Below, in pieces: positions 26,921 through 35,456 of a stretch of 64,000 bases of DNA; positions within the stretch are counted from its first letter, which is position 1, and every line of letters begins with the position of its first letter. Made by a program: the position numbers and the translations under genes. Below the pieces are notes generated by a model. That model saw nothing but the letters and a program-made list of their open reading frames with translations. It had not been told where the DNA came from and made no database searches. This DNA comes from Pirellulaceae bacterium. GTDB lineage: Bacteria > Planctomycetota > Planctomycetia > Pirellulales > Pirellulaceae. The DNA lies in the NCBI GenBank assembly GCA_026004775.1, contig BPJU01000014.1, positions 62,001 to 126,000 of the forward strand, in the 5' to 3' direction.

Positions 26921-28792
26921 ATGCTTGTTATAAACGAGGAATTTTGTTCGCAAATGCTCTACGTAACCGGTAATAGAGTTGCCGCTATGCACTCTGGTCT
27001 GATCACCTTGCAAGTTGTGAGAAACATACTTTTTTGTGGCGCAACGCGCCTGTTATTGATAGTATTGTTTGGGGCGGTCGGCGTGGGCGTGGCTGAGGGC
27101 CAGTCGTCATCCGCGGTTTCCGGGCTGGTGCGGCTGCTGGAGTCGGGACGAGTGCCGGCCGAGCGGGAGGAGGCCGTGGTCGAGATGATCTGCCGGCGCG
27201 GTGGGCCGAACGAATTACAGGCAGTGTATCGACGGGCGCTTGATCCCAAGGCGATGCCGGCGGAGCTGCGCCGCCGAACGCTGGAATGGCTGTACGAGGC
27301 GGCCTATACCCGCCGGGTGCGCCCCGCCGGCAGTTTTTCAGAATTGGTGACGCTATTGGAAAACCCGGAATTGCGGCTTGCAGCGGTTCGCCTGGCAGGC
27401 GCCTGGAAGGTGGCCGAGGCGGCTGAATCGCTGGCCGCGTTGGCGGCTGACCGAACTTTGCCGGCGCCCGTACGCCGGGCGGCCCTTGAAAGCCTGACAG
27501 CCGTAGCTCCTGACAAAGCAAAATCGACGTTGGTGATGCTGGTTGAACAGCCGCATGACGCCGGCGCTCGGCAATGGGCCGTCGCCGCGTTGGCTGGCTT
27601 GGACCTGGATGAGGCCGTTCGCTGGGCGGCTCGTGTTCTTCAGCAATCGGATGCGTCGGTCGACCCGACGTTGATGCTGAACGCCATTCTGGAACGCCGC
27701 CAAGGAGCCGAAAAGCTGTCCCGAGCTTTGTCCGATGCGCCGCTCCCACCGGACGTGGCCAAACGGGTACTGCGACAACTGTTCGCGCTGGGACGCAATG
27801 ATCCGGAGCTCTCGGCGGTTCTCACCAAGTATGCCGGGTTGGAACAGGACAAGCCGCCGCCGACGCCCGAAGAGGTCGCTGTGCTTTGCCAGGAAGTATT
27901 GGAGCGAGGTGATGCCAAGAGGGGTGAGCGGATTTTCCGCCGCGAGGATGTCAATTGTTTTCGCTGCCACAGCCTGAACCGCGCTGGTGGCCAAATCGGG
28001 CCGGATCTATCGGCCGTCGGCGGCGCTTCCCCGTTGGATTATATCGTCAATTCGATTCTCAACCCCAACCTGGCAATCAAAGAGCAGTACTTGACACGAG
28101 TGTTCGTCACTGCCGACGGACGGGTGCTCACCGGTATTGTCGTTGAACGAGACGAATTCCAGGTGCGTATCAAGGATGCCAAAGGGGAGATCGTGGTTAT
28201 CCCGACCGCCGATATCGACGAGGAGTTCGAAGGGCCGTCCATGATGCCGCAGGGGATTACCAAGTTTCTCACGCATCAAGAGACGCTCGACCTGATTCGT
28301 TTTGTCTCCGAACTGGGAAAACCCGGAGCGTATGCACCGCCCAATCGGAACTTCGCTTACCGCTGGCGCGTGTTGATCGATCCACCCCAGGAACTCCTCA
28401 CCGAACAGCCCAATCTGGAACAACTCCGCCAGTCGGTTTTTGCCGCTGGCGAGGATAGGTGGCGAGCCTTCTACGCCCTGTTTGATGGGTTCTTGCCGCT
28501 GGAAGAATTGTACGTCAGCGAGCCGCCGGCGGCGGTCTTCTTGAAGACGGAAGTGTGGGTCCATGAACCGGGATCAGTCCGATTTCGGGTGGAATGTCCG
28601 CTGCCCTGGCAAGCGTGGCTGGATGAACGGCCATGGCTGGAAAAAGAGGGAACCGAGATTTTTATGGAAACGGGAAAGCACACGCTGGTGATCCGGGTGG
28701 AGCTGTCGGGAACGAGCCCGTATCATCTTCGGCTGGAATGGTTGCCGGGGGCTGAGCGGCCGGCGAACTTGGAACCGGTAGGTGGTCCGTGA
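26921..28792 (+). CDS. HEAT-repeat protein with C-terminal c-type cytochrome domain
   Basis: Up to 623 residues; starts at 26921, 26954 and 26987 are all possible, and the hydrophobic export segment (LLLIVLFGAVGVGVA) follows the last. HEAT-like alpha repeats cover residues 60-320. The haem-binding domain (about 325-470) is the planctomycete type: GERIFRRE, CFRCHSL (CxxCH), GGQIGPDLSAVG, NPNLAIKEQY and a distal Met in SMMPQGI. The C-terminal 140 residues are beta-rich. It probably accepts electrons from the dehydrogenase encoded 57 bp upstream. Confidence 0.88.
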   Translation: MLVINEEFCSQMLYVTGNRVAAMHSGLITLQVVRNILFCGATRLLLIVLFGAVGVGVAEGQSSSAVSGLVRLLESGRVPAEREEAVVEMICRRGGPNELQAVYRRALDPKAMPAELRRRTLEWLYEAAYTRRVRPAGSFSELVTLLENPELRLAAVRLAGAWKVAEAAESLAALAADRTLPAPVRRAALESLTAVAPDKAKSTLVMLVEQPHDAGARQWAVAALAGLDLDEAVRWAARVLQQSDASVDPTLMLNAILERRQGAEKLSRALSDAPLPPDVAKRVLRQLFALGRNDPELSAVLTKYAGLEQDKPPPTPEEVAVLCQEVLERGDAKRGERIFRREDVNCFRCHSLNRAGGQIGPDLSAVGGASPLDYIVNSILNPNLAIKEQYLTRVFVTADGRVLTGIVVERDEFQVRIKDAKGEIVVIPTADIDEEFEGPSMMPQGITKFLTHQETLDLIRFVSELGKPGAYAPPNRNFAYRWRVLIDPPQELLTEQPNLEQLRQSVFAAGEDRWRAFYALFDGFLPLEELYVSEPPAAVFLKTEVWVHEPGSVRFRVECPLPWQAWLDERPWLEKEGTEIFMETGKHTLVIRVELSGTSPYHLRLEWLPGAERPANLEPVGGP

Positions 28793-28837
28793 CCGGACAG
28801 TGCCCCCTGTGACTGTGCGGGTAACTTCACCGGGACA

Positions 28838-29746
28838 ATGGCCATGGACCGCAGGCAATTCCTCGCCGGATCGGCTGGTTGTCTGGCGCTTGCGTCGCGT
28901 CGCGTAGCGGCGCAACATGAGCAACTTCCGGCCGAAACTTTTGACAAAGCCTGCCCGATCATTGACACAAATGTCTATTTCTTCGATTGGCCATTTCGGC
29001 CCCTGAAATATAGTGATCCCCGGCGCTTGTACGAAAAGCTCAAGCGGCATCAGGTGGAAAAGGCGTGGGCCGGTAGTTTCGAAGCCGTGTGGTACAAACA
29101 ACTGGACGCCGCCAACCGCCGACTGGCGTCCGACTGCCGCAAATATGACGGTTTTTTTGTGCCTTTCGGGTCGGTTAATCCCGTAGGGCCGGATTGGCGG
29201 GAAGACTTGCGGCGCTGTCAGGAAGAGTACCAGATGCCGGGGATCCGCCTCTTCCCAGGTTATCATGGTTATCGAGGTGACGAGAGGGAAGTGGCGGCGC
29301 TTTTCGAGGAGGCCGCCGATCGAGGTTTGCTGGTACAGATCGTGCTGAAGCTGGAAGACGAGCGGGTTCATCATCCGGCTACGCGAATCGGTCAGCCTGA
29401 CCTGAGTGCTTTCGCCACGACACTGGCCCGGTTTCCGCAACTGCGAGTACAGTTATTACAGTCGGATGCCGTCTTGCGACATTCTGCGTTGCACGCGTTA
29501 TTAGAGCTGCCGAACCTGGTCTTCGATATCTCGTCGCTGGAAGGGCAGGCCGGCTTGCGGCGATTGATCGATGGAAATTACGGACAAGGTCATAGCCGCA
29601 TCGCGGTACAAAAATTGCTGTTCGGATCTCACGTGCCGCTCTTTCCGGTGGAGAGTGCCCTGTTGAAGCTGTTCGAGTCGTCGCTTTCGCGCGATGAGGC
29701 GGTGGCCATAATGCGAGAAAATGCTTTGCGGTGGAGTCGCGTGTGA
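28838..29746 (+). CDS. Amidohydrolase-2 family protein with altered metal site, Tat-type signal
   Basis: 302 residues. The N-terminus MAMDRRQFLAGSAGCLALA is a Tat-like signal. The TIM-barrel fold of amidohydrolase-2 is seen in GIRLFPGYHGY, FDISSLEG and LLFGSHVPLF. The metal-binding D-x-H-x-H of the first strand is replaced by DTNVYFFDWPF, so both His ligands are missing. Its stop is one base before the start of the next amidohydrolase gene, whose site is intact. The two may form a pair, or this one may act as a lactonase or binding protein. Confidence 0.75.
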   Translation: MAMDRRQFLAGSAGCLALASRRVAAQHEQLPAETFDKACPIIDTNVYFFDWPFRPLKYSDPRRLYEKLKRHQVEKAWAGSFEAVWYKQLDAANRRLASDCRKYDGFFVPFGSVNPVGPDWREDLRRCQEEYQMPGIRLFPGYHGYRGDEREVAALFEEAADRGLLVQIVLKLEDERVHHPATRIGQPDLSAFATTLARFPQLRVQLLQSDAVLRHSALHALLELPNLVFDISSLEGQAGLRRLIDGNYGQGHSRIAVQKLLFGSHVPLFPVESALLKLFESSLSRDEAVAIMRENALRWSRV

Positions 29747-29747
29747 A

Positions 29748-30626
29748 ATGAATCCCTGGTCATCATTTGACCCTGCCGACTACGGCCTGCCGGACCGCGA
29801 CCAGTTGGTTCGCTTGCGGATTTGGGACATGCACTACCACGGGCTGATGGGGGCGAATTTCACCCAGCATGAGCAGGCGCTGGCTCACGCGGAACGTATG
29901 GGAATCGAGCGGGTTTTTTCTTTGGACATCGCGGGCACTCCCCAAGACCCGTTGGGAGAGACGCTGCCACAATCGGTACATCAGCGCTTCCGCGACTTGC
30001 TCGTCGAGCAATCCGGTCGCCTGTGCGGGTTGATTCCTATCGACCCGGGCGATCCTGTGGGGAGCTGCCGCAAGATGGAACGATGGATCGCTGATGGACC
30101 GTGTGTGGGAATCAAGTACTACGGTGGGAATCCGAAGGGGGTCACCTGCGCGGACCCGAACAACGATGCCATAATTCGTCTGGCACGGGAACTGAATGCG
30201 CTGATTTACATCCATACCTGGATCAAAGTGGGGGGCCAGCCGCGCCGGCCGGGTGGAGGTAACCTTCCCGGAGAATCCACCCCATGGGACGTGGCCCGGC
30301 TGGCCGACCGATTCCCGGATGTGCCGTTGATCTGCGGCCACGCCGGCGGTGACTGGGAATTAGGCACGCGCGCTATACGAGCATATCCGAATGTCTTTGT
30401 TGAGTTCAGCGGTTCAGACCCTCATTCCGGGCAGGTCGACTATATGGTAAGCCAGCTTGGTGCCGACCGATTGATCTGGGGCGGCCATGGCCCAAGCCGC
30501 TCGTATGCCACGGAGTTGGGTAAAGTCCTGGACGCGGAACTTTCCGATGCCCAAAAGCGTATGATACTGGGCGAAAACCTGCGCCGGCTGGCTCGGCAAA
30601 CTCTTGCCAGTAAGGGCATCCAATAG
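29748..30626 (+). CDS. Amidohydrolase-2 family metal-dependent hydrolase
   Basis: 292 residues from an ATG 1 bp after the preceding stop. The DMHYHG motif near residue 32 is the first metal-binding strand; ICGHAGGDWELG and VEFSGSDPHSG supply further barrel residues. There is no signal peptide, so it should be cytoplasmic, unlike its partner. The family includes decarboxylases and lactone hydrolases; the substrate cannot be told. It closes the rightward run from the dehydrogenase gene at 24.1 kb. Confidence 0.8.
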   Translation: MNPWSSFDPADYGLPDRDQLVRLRIWDMHYHGLMGANFTQHEQALAHAERMGIERVFSLDIAGTPQDPLGETLPQSVHQRFRDLLVEQSGRLCGLIPIDPGDPVGSCRKMERWIADGPCVGIKYYGGNPKGVTCADPNNDAIIRLARELNALIYIHTWIKVGGQPRRPGGGNLPGESTPWDVARLADRFPDVPLICGHAGGDWELGTRAIRAYPNVFVEFSGSDPHSGQVDYMVSQLGADRLIWGGHGPSRSYATELGKVLDAELSDAQKRMILGENLRRLARQTLASKGIQ

Positions 30627-30861
30627 GCCCGGACTTTTGGTTTTCTATCACTGCTTGCCGTAGGAAAAAAATGTCTTTTCGCCTTCCGAGTAAAAAACTC
30701 CTGGTAGTTGGTTGGTGGCCAGAGTGGCTCGAAAACTTGAGGTGTTTCGCCCGAGTCGCCAAATCGGCGCTCGCATGCGCCGAAGGATTTCTACAACGAA
30801 AACCTACTCGGTAACCGTTCACGGTTGGCAAATAAAGAAAACGATATTGGTTTAGGGGGTA

Positions 30862-30911
30862 GCGGAAGTCGCAAGGCGGAACGCGCCAGCGTTCCGCCGT
30901 AAGACTTCCGC
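30862..30911. repeat. Nested hairpin A (inside the MITE)
   Basis: Outer stem GCGGAAGTC/GACTTCCGC (9 bp), internal loop GCAA/GTAA, inner stem GGCGGAACGC/GCGTTCCGCC (10 bp) and tetraloop GCCA. The same plan with other stem sequences recurs at 35278-35323 and 35411-35456. Confidence 0.85.
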
Positions 30912-30948
30912 ATTGAAAAAATCCTCGCGAAGCGTCTACTTTCCGTAT

Positions 30949-30970
30949 GCGGAACACGCAAGTGTTCCGC
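30949..30970. repeat. Simple hairpin GCGGAACAC-GCAA-GTGTTCCGC (inside the MITE)
   Basis: A perfect 9-bp stem with a GCAA loop. CATTGAAA (30911-30918) and TTTCAATG (30973-30980) form a further outer stem around it. The stem sequence matches the outer stem of the nested hairpin at 35278. Confidence 0.8.
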
Positions 30971-31264
30971 ACTTTCAATGGTGAGGCACCGAACGACCCT
31001 CGAATTCAACCGTGAACGGTTACCCTACTCGCGAAGCCTCCTTTTCGCGCTTGCGGCGGGAGATTCGCGTTGTGGGTAACTCTTTGGTGGGCAGGACCTA
31101 AAATAACAGTCGTATGTACCTGGAGGTAGCTGAGTTAGCCAATCCACGGGCGGTTCACAGTGCCGTGTAATTCCTGAATTCATGCATCGTTGGGCAATAC
31201 GGGAAGCCGTGGGTCGACCCGCGGAACGTCTGGAAAAACTGGGAGTGAGTCAAGGTACCCCCTA

Positions 31265-31292
31265 TTGACGGTATGAATGGGTAAGCTAAAAT
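31265..31292 (+). promoter_or_regulatory. Sigma-70-type promoter for the Cys-rich peptide gene
   Basis: TTGACG (31265-31270), a 16-bp spacer and TAAAAT (31287-31292), 79 bp before the ATG at 31371. The match to consensus is good and the spacing acceptable. Confidence 0.55.
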
Positions 31293-31370
31293 CAGGAAAA
31301 ATTGGTTTTCTTTCACTTGCGTTTTCTGACACATGTGCGACGCGGTTTCGCTCCGTCTCAGGAGCTCGCC

Positions 31371-31732
31371 ATGGCGAAGAAAAGGGCTTTTGCGCAATCG
31401 GTTCTGGCGGTGTGTTTGTCCGGTTGTTTGGCTACAATGGTGCCGTACGTCGGCCGGTCCGAATGCCCGTGGGTTGTAGGACAAATGTGCAACGACTGTG
31501 TGCCGACGCGACTTATTTTGCCTTCACGGGTGTCGGTCCCGCCTTCGAAATATTCGATCCGAATTCGGGGAATGGCACTCCTAGCGGGCCTCTGATTTGG
31601 AAAGAGTACCTGTGGCGAGACCAGTGTCAATGTCTTTTTCCTGATTGTATCGAACCTTGCTACAGTGTCCTGGTAAATTGGAGCGAAACTTGGGGTTGGA
31701 GTGGTGGATATTTTCTCTACGACTGTGATTAG
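31371..31732 (+). pseudogene. Small secreted Cys-rich protein gene with a 2-nt frameshift
   Basis: An ATG with AGGAG 7 nt upstream opens MAKKRAFAQSVLAVCLSGCL, a signal peptide (possibly lipoprotein), then ECPWVVGQMCNDC. In that frame translation stops at 31595 with unlikely sequence. In the frame shifted at TGTGTG (31497-31502) it continues ADATYFAFTGVGPAFEIFDP, WKEYLWRDQCQCLF and WGWSGGYFLYDCD to 31732. Removing one TG pair gives a single protein of about 119 residues with eight or more Cys after the signal peptide. The defect may be a slippage mutation, phase switch or sequencing error. No family recognised. Confidence 0.55.
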
Positions 31733-31826
31733 CAGACAGGCGGCGACATTCCGGTACATGACGCGGCCGGCGTTGGATTGACCGAATGCGAGAAAAGGTT
31801 AGTTTAACGTTGCGGGGAGGTAGTCC

Positions 31827-31850
31827 ATGAAGGTTACAGAAAAGTCTTGA
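31827..31850 (+). other. Seven-codon mini-ORF with strong ribosome-binding site
   Basis: GGGGAGG precedes ATG by 7 nt; the mini-ORF MKVTEKS ends at TGA (31848-31850). It is in frame with the downstream gene that starts at 31881, with ten sense codons between. That gene has no good ribosome-binding site of its own, so the mini-ORF may couple translation or represent a nonsense-truncated original N-terminus. Confidence 0.4.
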
Positions 31851-31880
31851 GGTGGCACGCGGTTTTACGCGGGTGCAACC

Positions 31881-32933
31881 ATGCGCAGATGGGTCGTGCC
31901 GGTGGTGGTTGCTGTAGTGGTGGGTACGGCGGCAGTGGGATGGCTATTAGCATGGTTTCGGTCGATGCTGACGGCTGAGTTGACCGTGTCGGTGGCCGAA
32001 CCGCAAGCGCCGCTATGGTTGCAGGAAGCTGTTCGCATTCCCATCACCTTGCACAACCCGAACTGGCGCCCTGTGCTGGTCTCCGAATTCCGTACAACTT
32101 GTAACTGTACCTCGGTGGAGCCTGCGTCGGTCACCGTTGCTCCGAAGGGACGTTGCGAGGTTCTTGCGACCGTCCGGTTGATCCCGTCCCGCCATGCTTG
32201 GAACGATGCTGGAGAATGCTCGCTTTCTGTGGACCTTCAGCCCGTTTACGTCGGTTCCCGATTTATCCAGGGCAAGGCACGAAGGCTCACGCTTCCTCTA
32301 CGTACCGCGTTTGAGCATCCCGGCATGTGGAAGTGTGAGGAGCCGGTTGTGCGGGGTGAGAACGTGACCTTTCGAACTTCCTACAGACTGTTTGGGCTCT
32401 GGCAGGAAATACGCGTCGTGGATCGCCCCCGGTACGGTGAGGGCTTGGCCGGCGTCGATGCCCAGCAGCAGAGGGTAACCTTTCAATACAGTCCTCGGCA
32501 CGACTTGCCGCCCGGGGAGTATCAGGACCAGATAGCTGTGCAACCGGTCCGTGCCGGTGGAGAACCGCTGCCTGTGGTCGTGCTGCCGGTAAGTTTTTCG
32601 GTTGTTCCGTCAATCTTGTTCGATCCACCTGCGTTTACCTTCATTGGTCGGCCGGAAAAACAGCCGAAATGGAGCTTGTACCTGAAGGCTCGTCGAAACA
32701 ACGCGTTTCGGATTTGCCGTGTGGAACTGCCACGCTCCGTCGCGGTTGATCCGCCAATCGAGGAATTACTCCGATCGGAAGCCAGATCCGAATGGCGCCT
32801 GGATGTTTCCTATCCGGCACCTTTCACGGGCAGCCTGAATGGCAATCTTATTATCGAAACGCGGTCCGTGGGCGAGCCGGTGACCGTTGAGACGATTGCG
32901 ATACCGATCAGCATCCACGGGGTTTCATTGTAA
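31881..32933 (+). CDS. Membrane-anchored DUF1573-like protein
   Basis: 350 residues with one N-terminal membrane segment (VVPVVVAVVVGTAAVGWLLAWF), the rest exported. Residues 30-110 form an Ig-like domain of DUF1573/ASH type with the typical Cys pair in FRTTCNCTSVEPASVTVAPKGRCEV. The remainder is beta-rich and probably holds two more similar domains (LPPGEYQDQIAVQPV). Such proteins in planctomycetes are envelope proteins of unknown role. It lies between the Cys-rich peptide gene and the next secreted protein. Confidence 0.7.
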   Translation: MRRWVVPVVVAVVVGTAAVGWLLAWFRSMLTAELTVSVAEPQAPLWLQEAVRIPITLHNPNWRPVLVSEFRTTCNCTSVEPASVTVAPKGRCEVLATVRLIPSRHAWNDAGECSLSVDLQPVYVGSRFIQGKARRLTLPLRTAFEHPGMWKCEEPVVRGENVTFRTSYRLFGLWQEIRVVDRPRYGEGLAGVDAQQQRVTFQYSPRHDLPPGEYQDQIAVQPVRAGGEPLPVVVLPVSFSVVPSILFDPPAFTFIGRPEKQPKWSLYLKARRNNAFRICRVELPRSVAVDPPIEELLRSEARSEWRLDVSYPAPFTGSLNGNLIIETRSVGEPVTVETIAIPISIHGVSL

Positions 32934-32960
32934 CAAAGGGAGGCTGTGGGAGGCTTGGTT

Positions 32961-34151
32961 ATGCGCTGCCGTTTTCCTGGAGCAATTTTCGCGTGCGGTT
33001 GGGTGACGGCTGTTTTGAGCCTCCCAGCCGCGGGGCAGGAATTTTCGATTGATGATGTCTTGCGGGCCTGGCACGAGCGGGAACGGGAAGCTGCGTCTTT
33101 CCGCTTCGATTGCCGCAAAGATGAGGTGGTGACGGGGGCGTACCTGGTACCCCCATCTCCCGGCCGCAACAACCAGCCGTCAGGCTCGTCGCAACCTCCG
33201 GATGATCAGCGATTTATACTCGAGTTCACGTTGGCCGTTAGCGATGAGCTCTATTACTACCACGAGCGGGGCCAGGTATTTGCACCCCAACCGCCCATGG
33301 CAGTCAGGGCACCGGGGGCCGGGGGAGCTGTTCGTGATCGAGAAGTTACAGTGGTCTACCGGGATGGCGTTGTGCGTCTTTTGCAACAACCTTCCCAACA
33401 GCCGTTGCCGGAAGGGGTACCCAATCCTCCGCTGGGTAGTGATCGGCACACGCAGTCACCTGGCCTGATTATCCATGGCTTTTCCGCTGGTCCTTTGATG
33501 TTGGCATGCCGTCCGATCAGCTACTATTCGGCGAATCCTACCGAGTTTACCGGCACCTGGACAAAGCAGCTTCAGGTAACATTCGCATTGGGTCGTCCAT
33601 CTTCGGTTTCGATTCCGGCCGATCTTCTGTGTCTGGTTTTTGATAGCGGATTGCCGAACTCCCGCAACTACGTGGTAGTTGATCCGCGCAAAGGTTTCTT
33701 GCCGGTACGTACCGTCGAGGAACAGTCTGGACAAGTAACCACTGATTTGCAGATCGACTATGAACAGCATGCCGGCACTTGGGTGCCGGTAAGGTGGCAG
33801 CATACACGCCGCCGCCCGAATAGTCAGGGCATGCGATTTTCTAAGGTGGAGGTTACGTCGTTCAAGTGGAACGAGCCATTGCCTCGGGAGCTCTTTGAAC
33901 TCGACCACCGACCCGGTGCGTGGGTCCAAGAGCATCGTTCAGCCGATCAGTCGGCGACCTACGTCGTGACGCCAGAGAATCGAAAGCGCTATTTGGCACC
34001 GCACCAAGCCGCCATTACCGCCTATGAAGAGGCCATGCGGGGCGAGGCGAATCGCCCTTGGTGGGTGTGGATTGGCATGGCTGTGGGAGTTGTTGTACTC
34101 CTGGGGGCTGGCGTGTGGGCGATCCGCCGCTTGTGGTATTCTACCGCGTAG
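32961..34151 (+). CDS. Exported protein with C-terminal membrane anchor
   Basis: 396 residues from the ATG after GGGAGG. A signal peptide (AIFACGWVTAVLSLPAAGQ), a soluble region and a C-terminal transmembrane helix (WVWIGMAVGVVVLLGAGVWAI) followed by RRLWYST are visible. The early part (LRAWHEREREAASFRFDCRKDEV) and the beta-rich middle (VVDPRKGFLPVRTVEEQSG) recall LolA/outer-membrane lipoprotein-sorting-like planctomycete proteins, but I cannot assign it firmly. It starts 28 bp after the DUF1573-like gene, so the two are co-transcribed. Confidence 0.65.
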   Translation: MRCRFPGAIFACGWVTAVLSLPAAGQEFSIDDVLRAWHEREREAASFRFDCRKDEVVTGAYLVPPSPGRNNQPSGSSQPPDDQRFILEFTLAVSDELYYYHERGQVFAPQPPMAVRAPGAGGAVRDREVTVVYRDGVVRLLQQPSQQPLPEGVPNPPLGSDRHTQSPGLIIHGFSAGPLMLACRPISYYSANPTEFTGTWTKQLQVTFALGRPSSVSIPADLLCLVFDSGLPNSRNYVVVDPRKGFLPVRTVEEQSGQVTTDLQIDYEQHAGTWVPVRWQHTRRRPNSQGMRFSKVEVTSFKWNEPLPRELFELDHRPGAWVQEHRSADQSATYVVTPENRKRYLAPHQAAITAYEEAMRGEANRPWWVWIGMAVGVVVLLGAGVWAIRRLWYSTA

Positions 34152-34633
34152 CGAGTCGCGTCTCCTTTGCCGCCGGCTACCCATTCTCGCTGTACGCAGG
34201 GACACTTTTGGCTATTCTTTAGCACTCGCTGGTCGAACGCTTCGTGCCCATTCCTTTCGGTTTATAACCGCCATTCGAACAGCTCGTTCGGCTGGATCAT
34301 GGTTTGCCGCACGCGTCAGATCGAAAAAAACCGGAACAACTGACTCGCGCCCTGCCAAGCTCATCGCAGTACACTCGTTGAATTATCCTTCTACGGCTGT
34401 GAATCAGCCGTAAATCAAATGACTAGTAGCGTACGGGCTGACCCGGTGCGCAAAAGCATGCGTACCGTCTGCTGGTACGCCCGATCGGCCCTCAAATGGT
34501 TTCCCTGCGCCCGATGGACCTCTGCCACCTGCCCGAGGTTGCGTTCATCGTTCTTGAGCAAGCGGCAGAAAGCTCCCGATGTTCGAGGGAGGCCGCGTTA
34601 AGGTTGTGGTCATCCTTTGGGCCACTCTTCTAG

Positions 34634-34894
34634 TTAGGTTGTTTGAGCAAGCTGCACTTTCTGACAAAACCTGATATTCGGTGGCGGGGGCCGCCAGGCG
34701 AAGTACGAAGGCACCGATTTTTGTCGATGCCCACCGCGCACCTGGAAATCGCAAGACGCGTAACCGCCGCCGACCACAAGCCAAAGCTTCTTACCAGCAG
34801 CGTCGATTATGGGCGCAAGCCAACCCTGCGCTGCTGCCTGCGGTCGGAAGCCAGGAAGAAGGGGTACGACGTCCGTGAGCGGATAACATACCAA
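34634..34894 (-). pseudogene. Possible DDE transposase fragment (IS701/IS4-like)
   Basis: In one frame APIIDAAGKKLWLVVGGGYA resembles the strand around the second catalytic Asp of IS701/IS4-like transposases (VVxDxxYA), with Gly in place of Asp. The frame then loses similarity, and related pieces appear in the other two frames, suggesting frameshifts. Weak evidence; a search would settle it. Confidence 0.3.
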
Positions 34895-35277
34895 CTAGGA
34901 CAACAGGCAGCCGCCGCTGGGTGGCGTCCATGCATGCAACCGATAGCCAAGCGGCTCAATCGGCGCATTCCTCGGGCGGCTTCCATGGAATCTGGGAGGT
35001 GGGCCTGGTGGCTCTTCCGTGATGTTGAAAAACTTCCAAATTTTTACGCGACGCTTACCGAAGAGCCCTATTAGTGACGATTAATTTTGCCGAGCGAGTT
35101 GGCAACCTGCGCTCGTCACCCGACTTCCAGCGGCAATGAACTAGCATACTACCTATTAGCTCTTGTCAATAAGTGCAGTCAGAAAATGCCGTCTAATGTT
35201 AAGGCGGTGGAAAACCGCCGCACTCTATTGATACGGAAACCTTTGCGATCCTGCGATGAGCGGATTTTTCTTCGTAG

Positions 35278-35323
35278 CGGAACACGTTAGCCGTTCGCGC
35301 CAGCGAACGGCGTAAGTGTTCCG
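35278..35323. repeat. Nested hairpin B
   Basis: Outer stem CGGAACAC/GTGTTCCG (8 bp), internal loop GTTA/GTAA, inner stem GCCGTTCGC/GCGAACGGC (9 bp) and tetraloop GCCA. The loops match nested hairpin A, while the stems differ in a base-pair-preserving way. Confidence 0.85.
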
Positions 35324-35410
35324 ATATGCGAACGGGAAGGAGGGGGTCGAACGCTGGCGCGGCTTGTGCGATGGTGGAGGACGCGGACGCCTGTTGGGGA
35401 AGTCTTGGTT

Positions 35411-35456
35411 CGGAAGTCTCACGGCGGCTGCTGGCGCAGCCGCCTGGCGACTTCCG
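35411..35456. repeat. Nested hairpin C (opposite orientation)
   Basis: Read on the complement: outer stem CGGAAGTC/GACTTCCG, internal loop GCCA/GTGA, inner stem GGCGGCTGC/GCAGCCGCC and tetraloop GCCA. It has the same architecture as elements A and B. Confidence 0.8.

Larger units (their letters stand above)
30811..31023. mobile_element. 213-bp MITE with 17-bp TIRs and 8-bp target duplication (IS66-like ends)
   Basis: The terminal repeats GTAACCGTTCACGGTTG (30811-30827) and its exact complement (31007-31023) are perfect over 17 bp. CCTACTCG occurs immediately outside both ends (30803-30810 and 31024-31031), an 8-bp target duplication. The element encodes no protein but carries a nested hairpin and a simple hairpin. 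Ends beginning GTAA with an 8-bp duplication are the hallmark of the IS66 family, so an IS66-type transposase probably moved it. Confidence 0.85.

Noticed and set aside
34643-35074. 143-codon plus-strand gene
   Set aside because: No ribosome-binding site, no protein-like features, and it overlaps probable transposase debris on the other strand.
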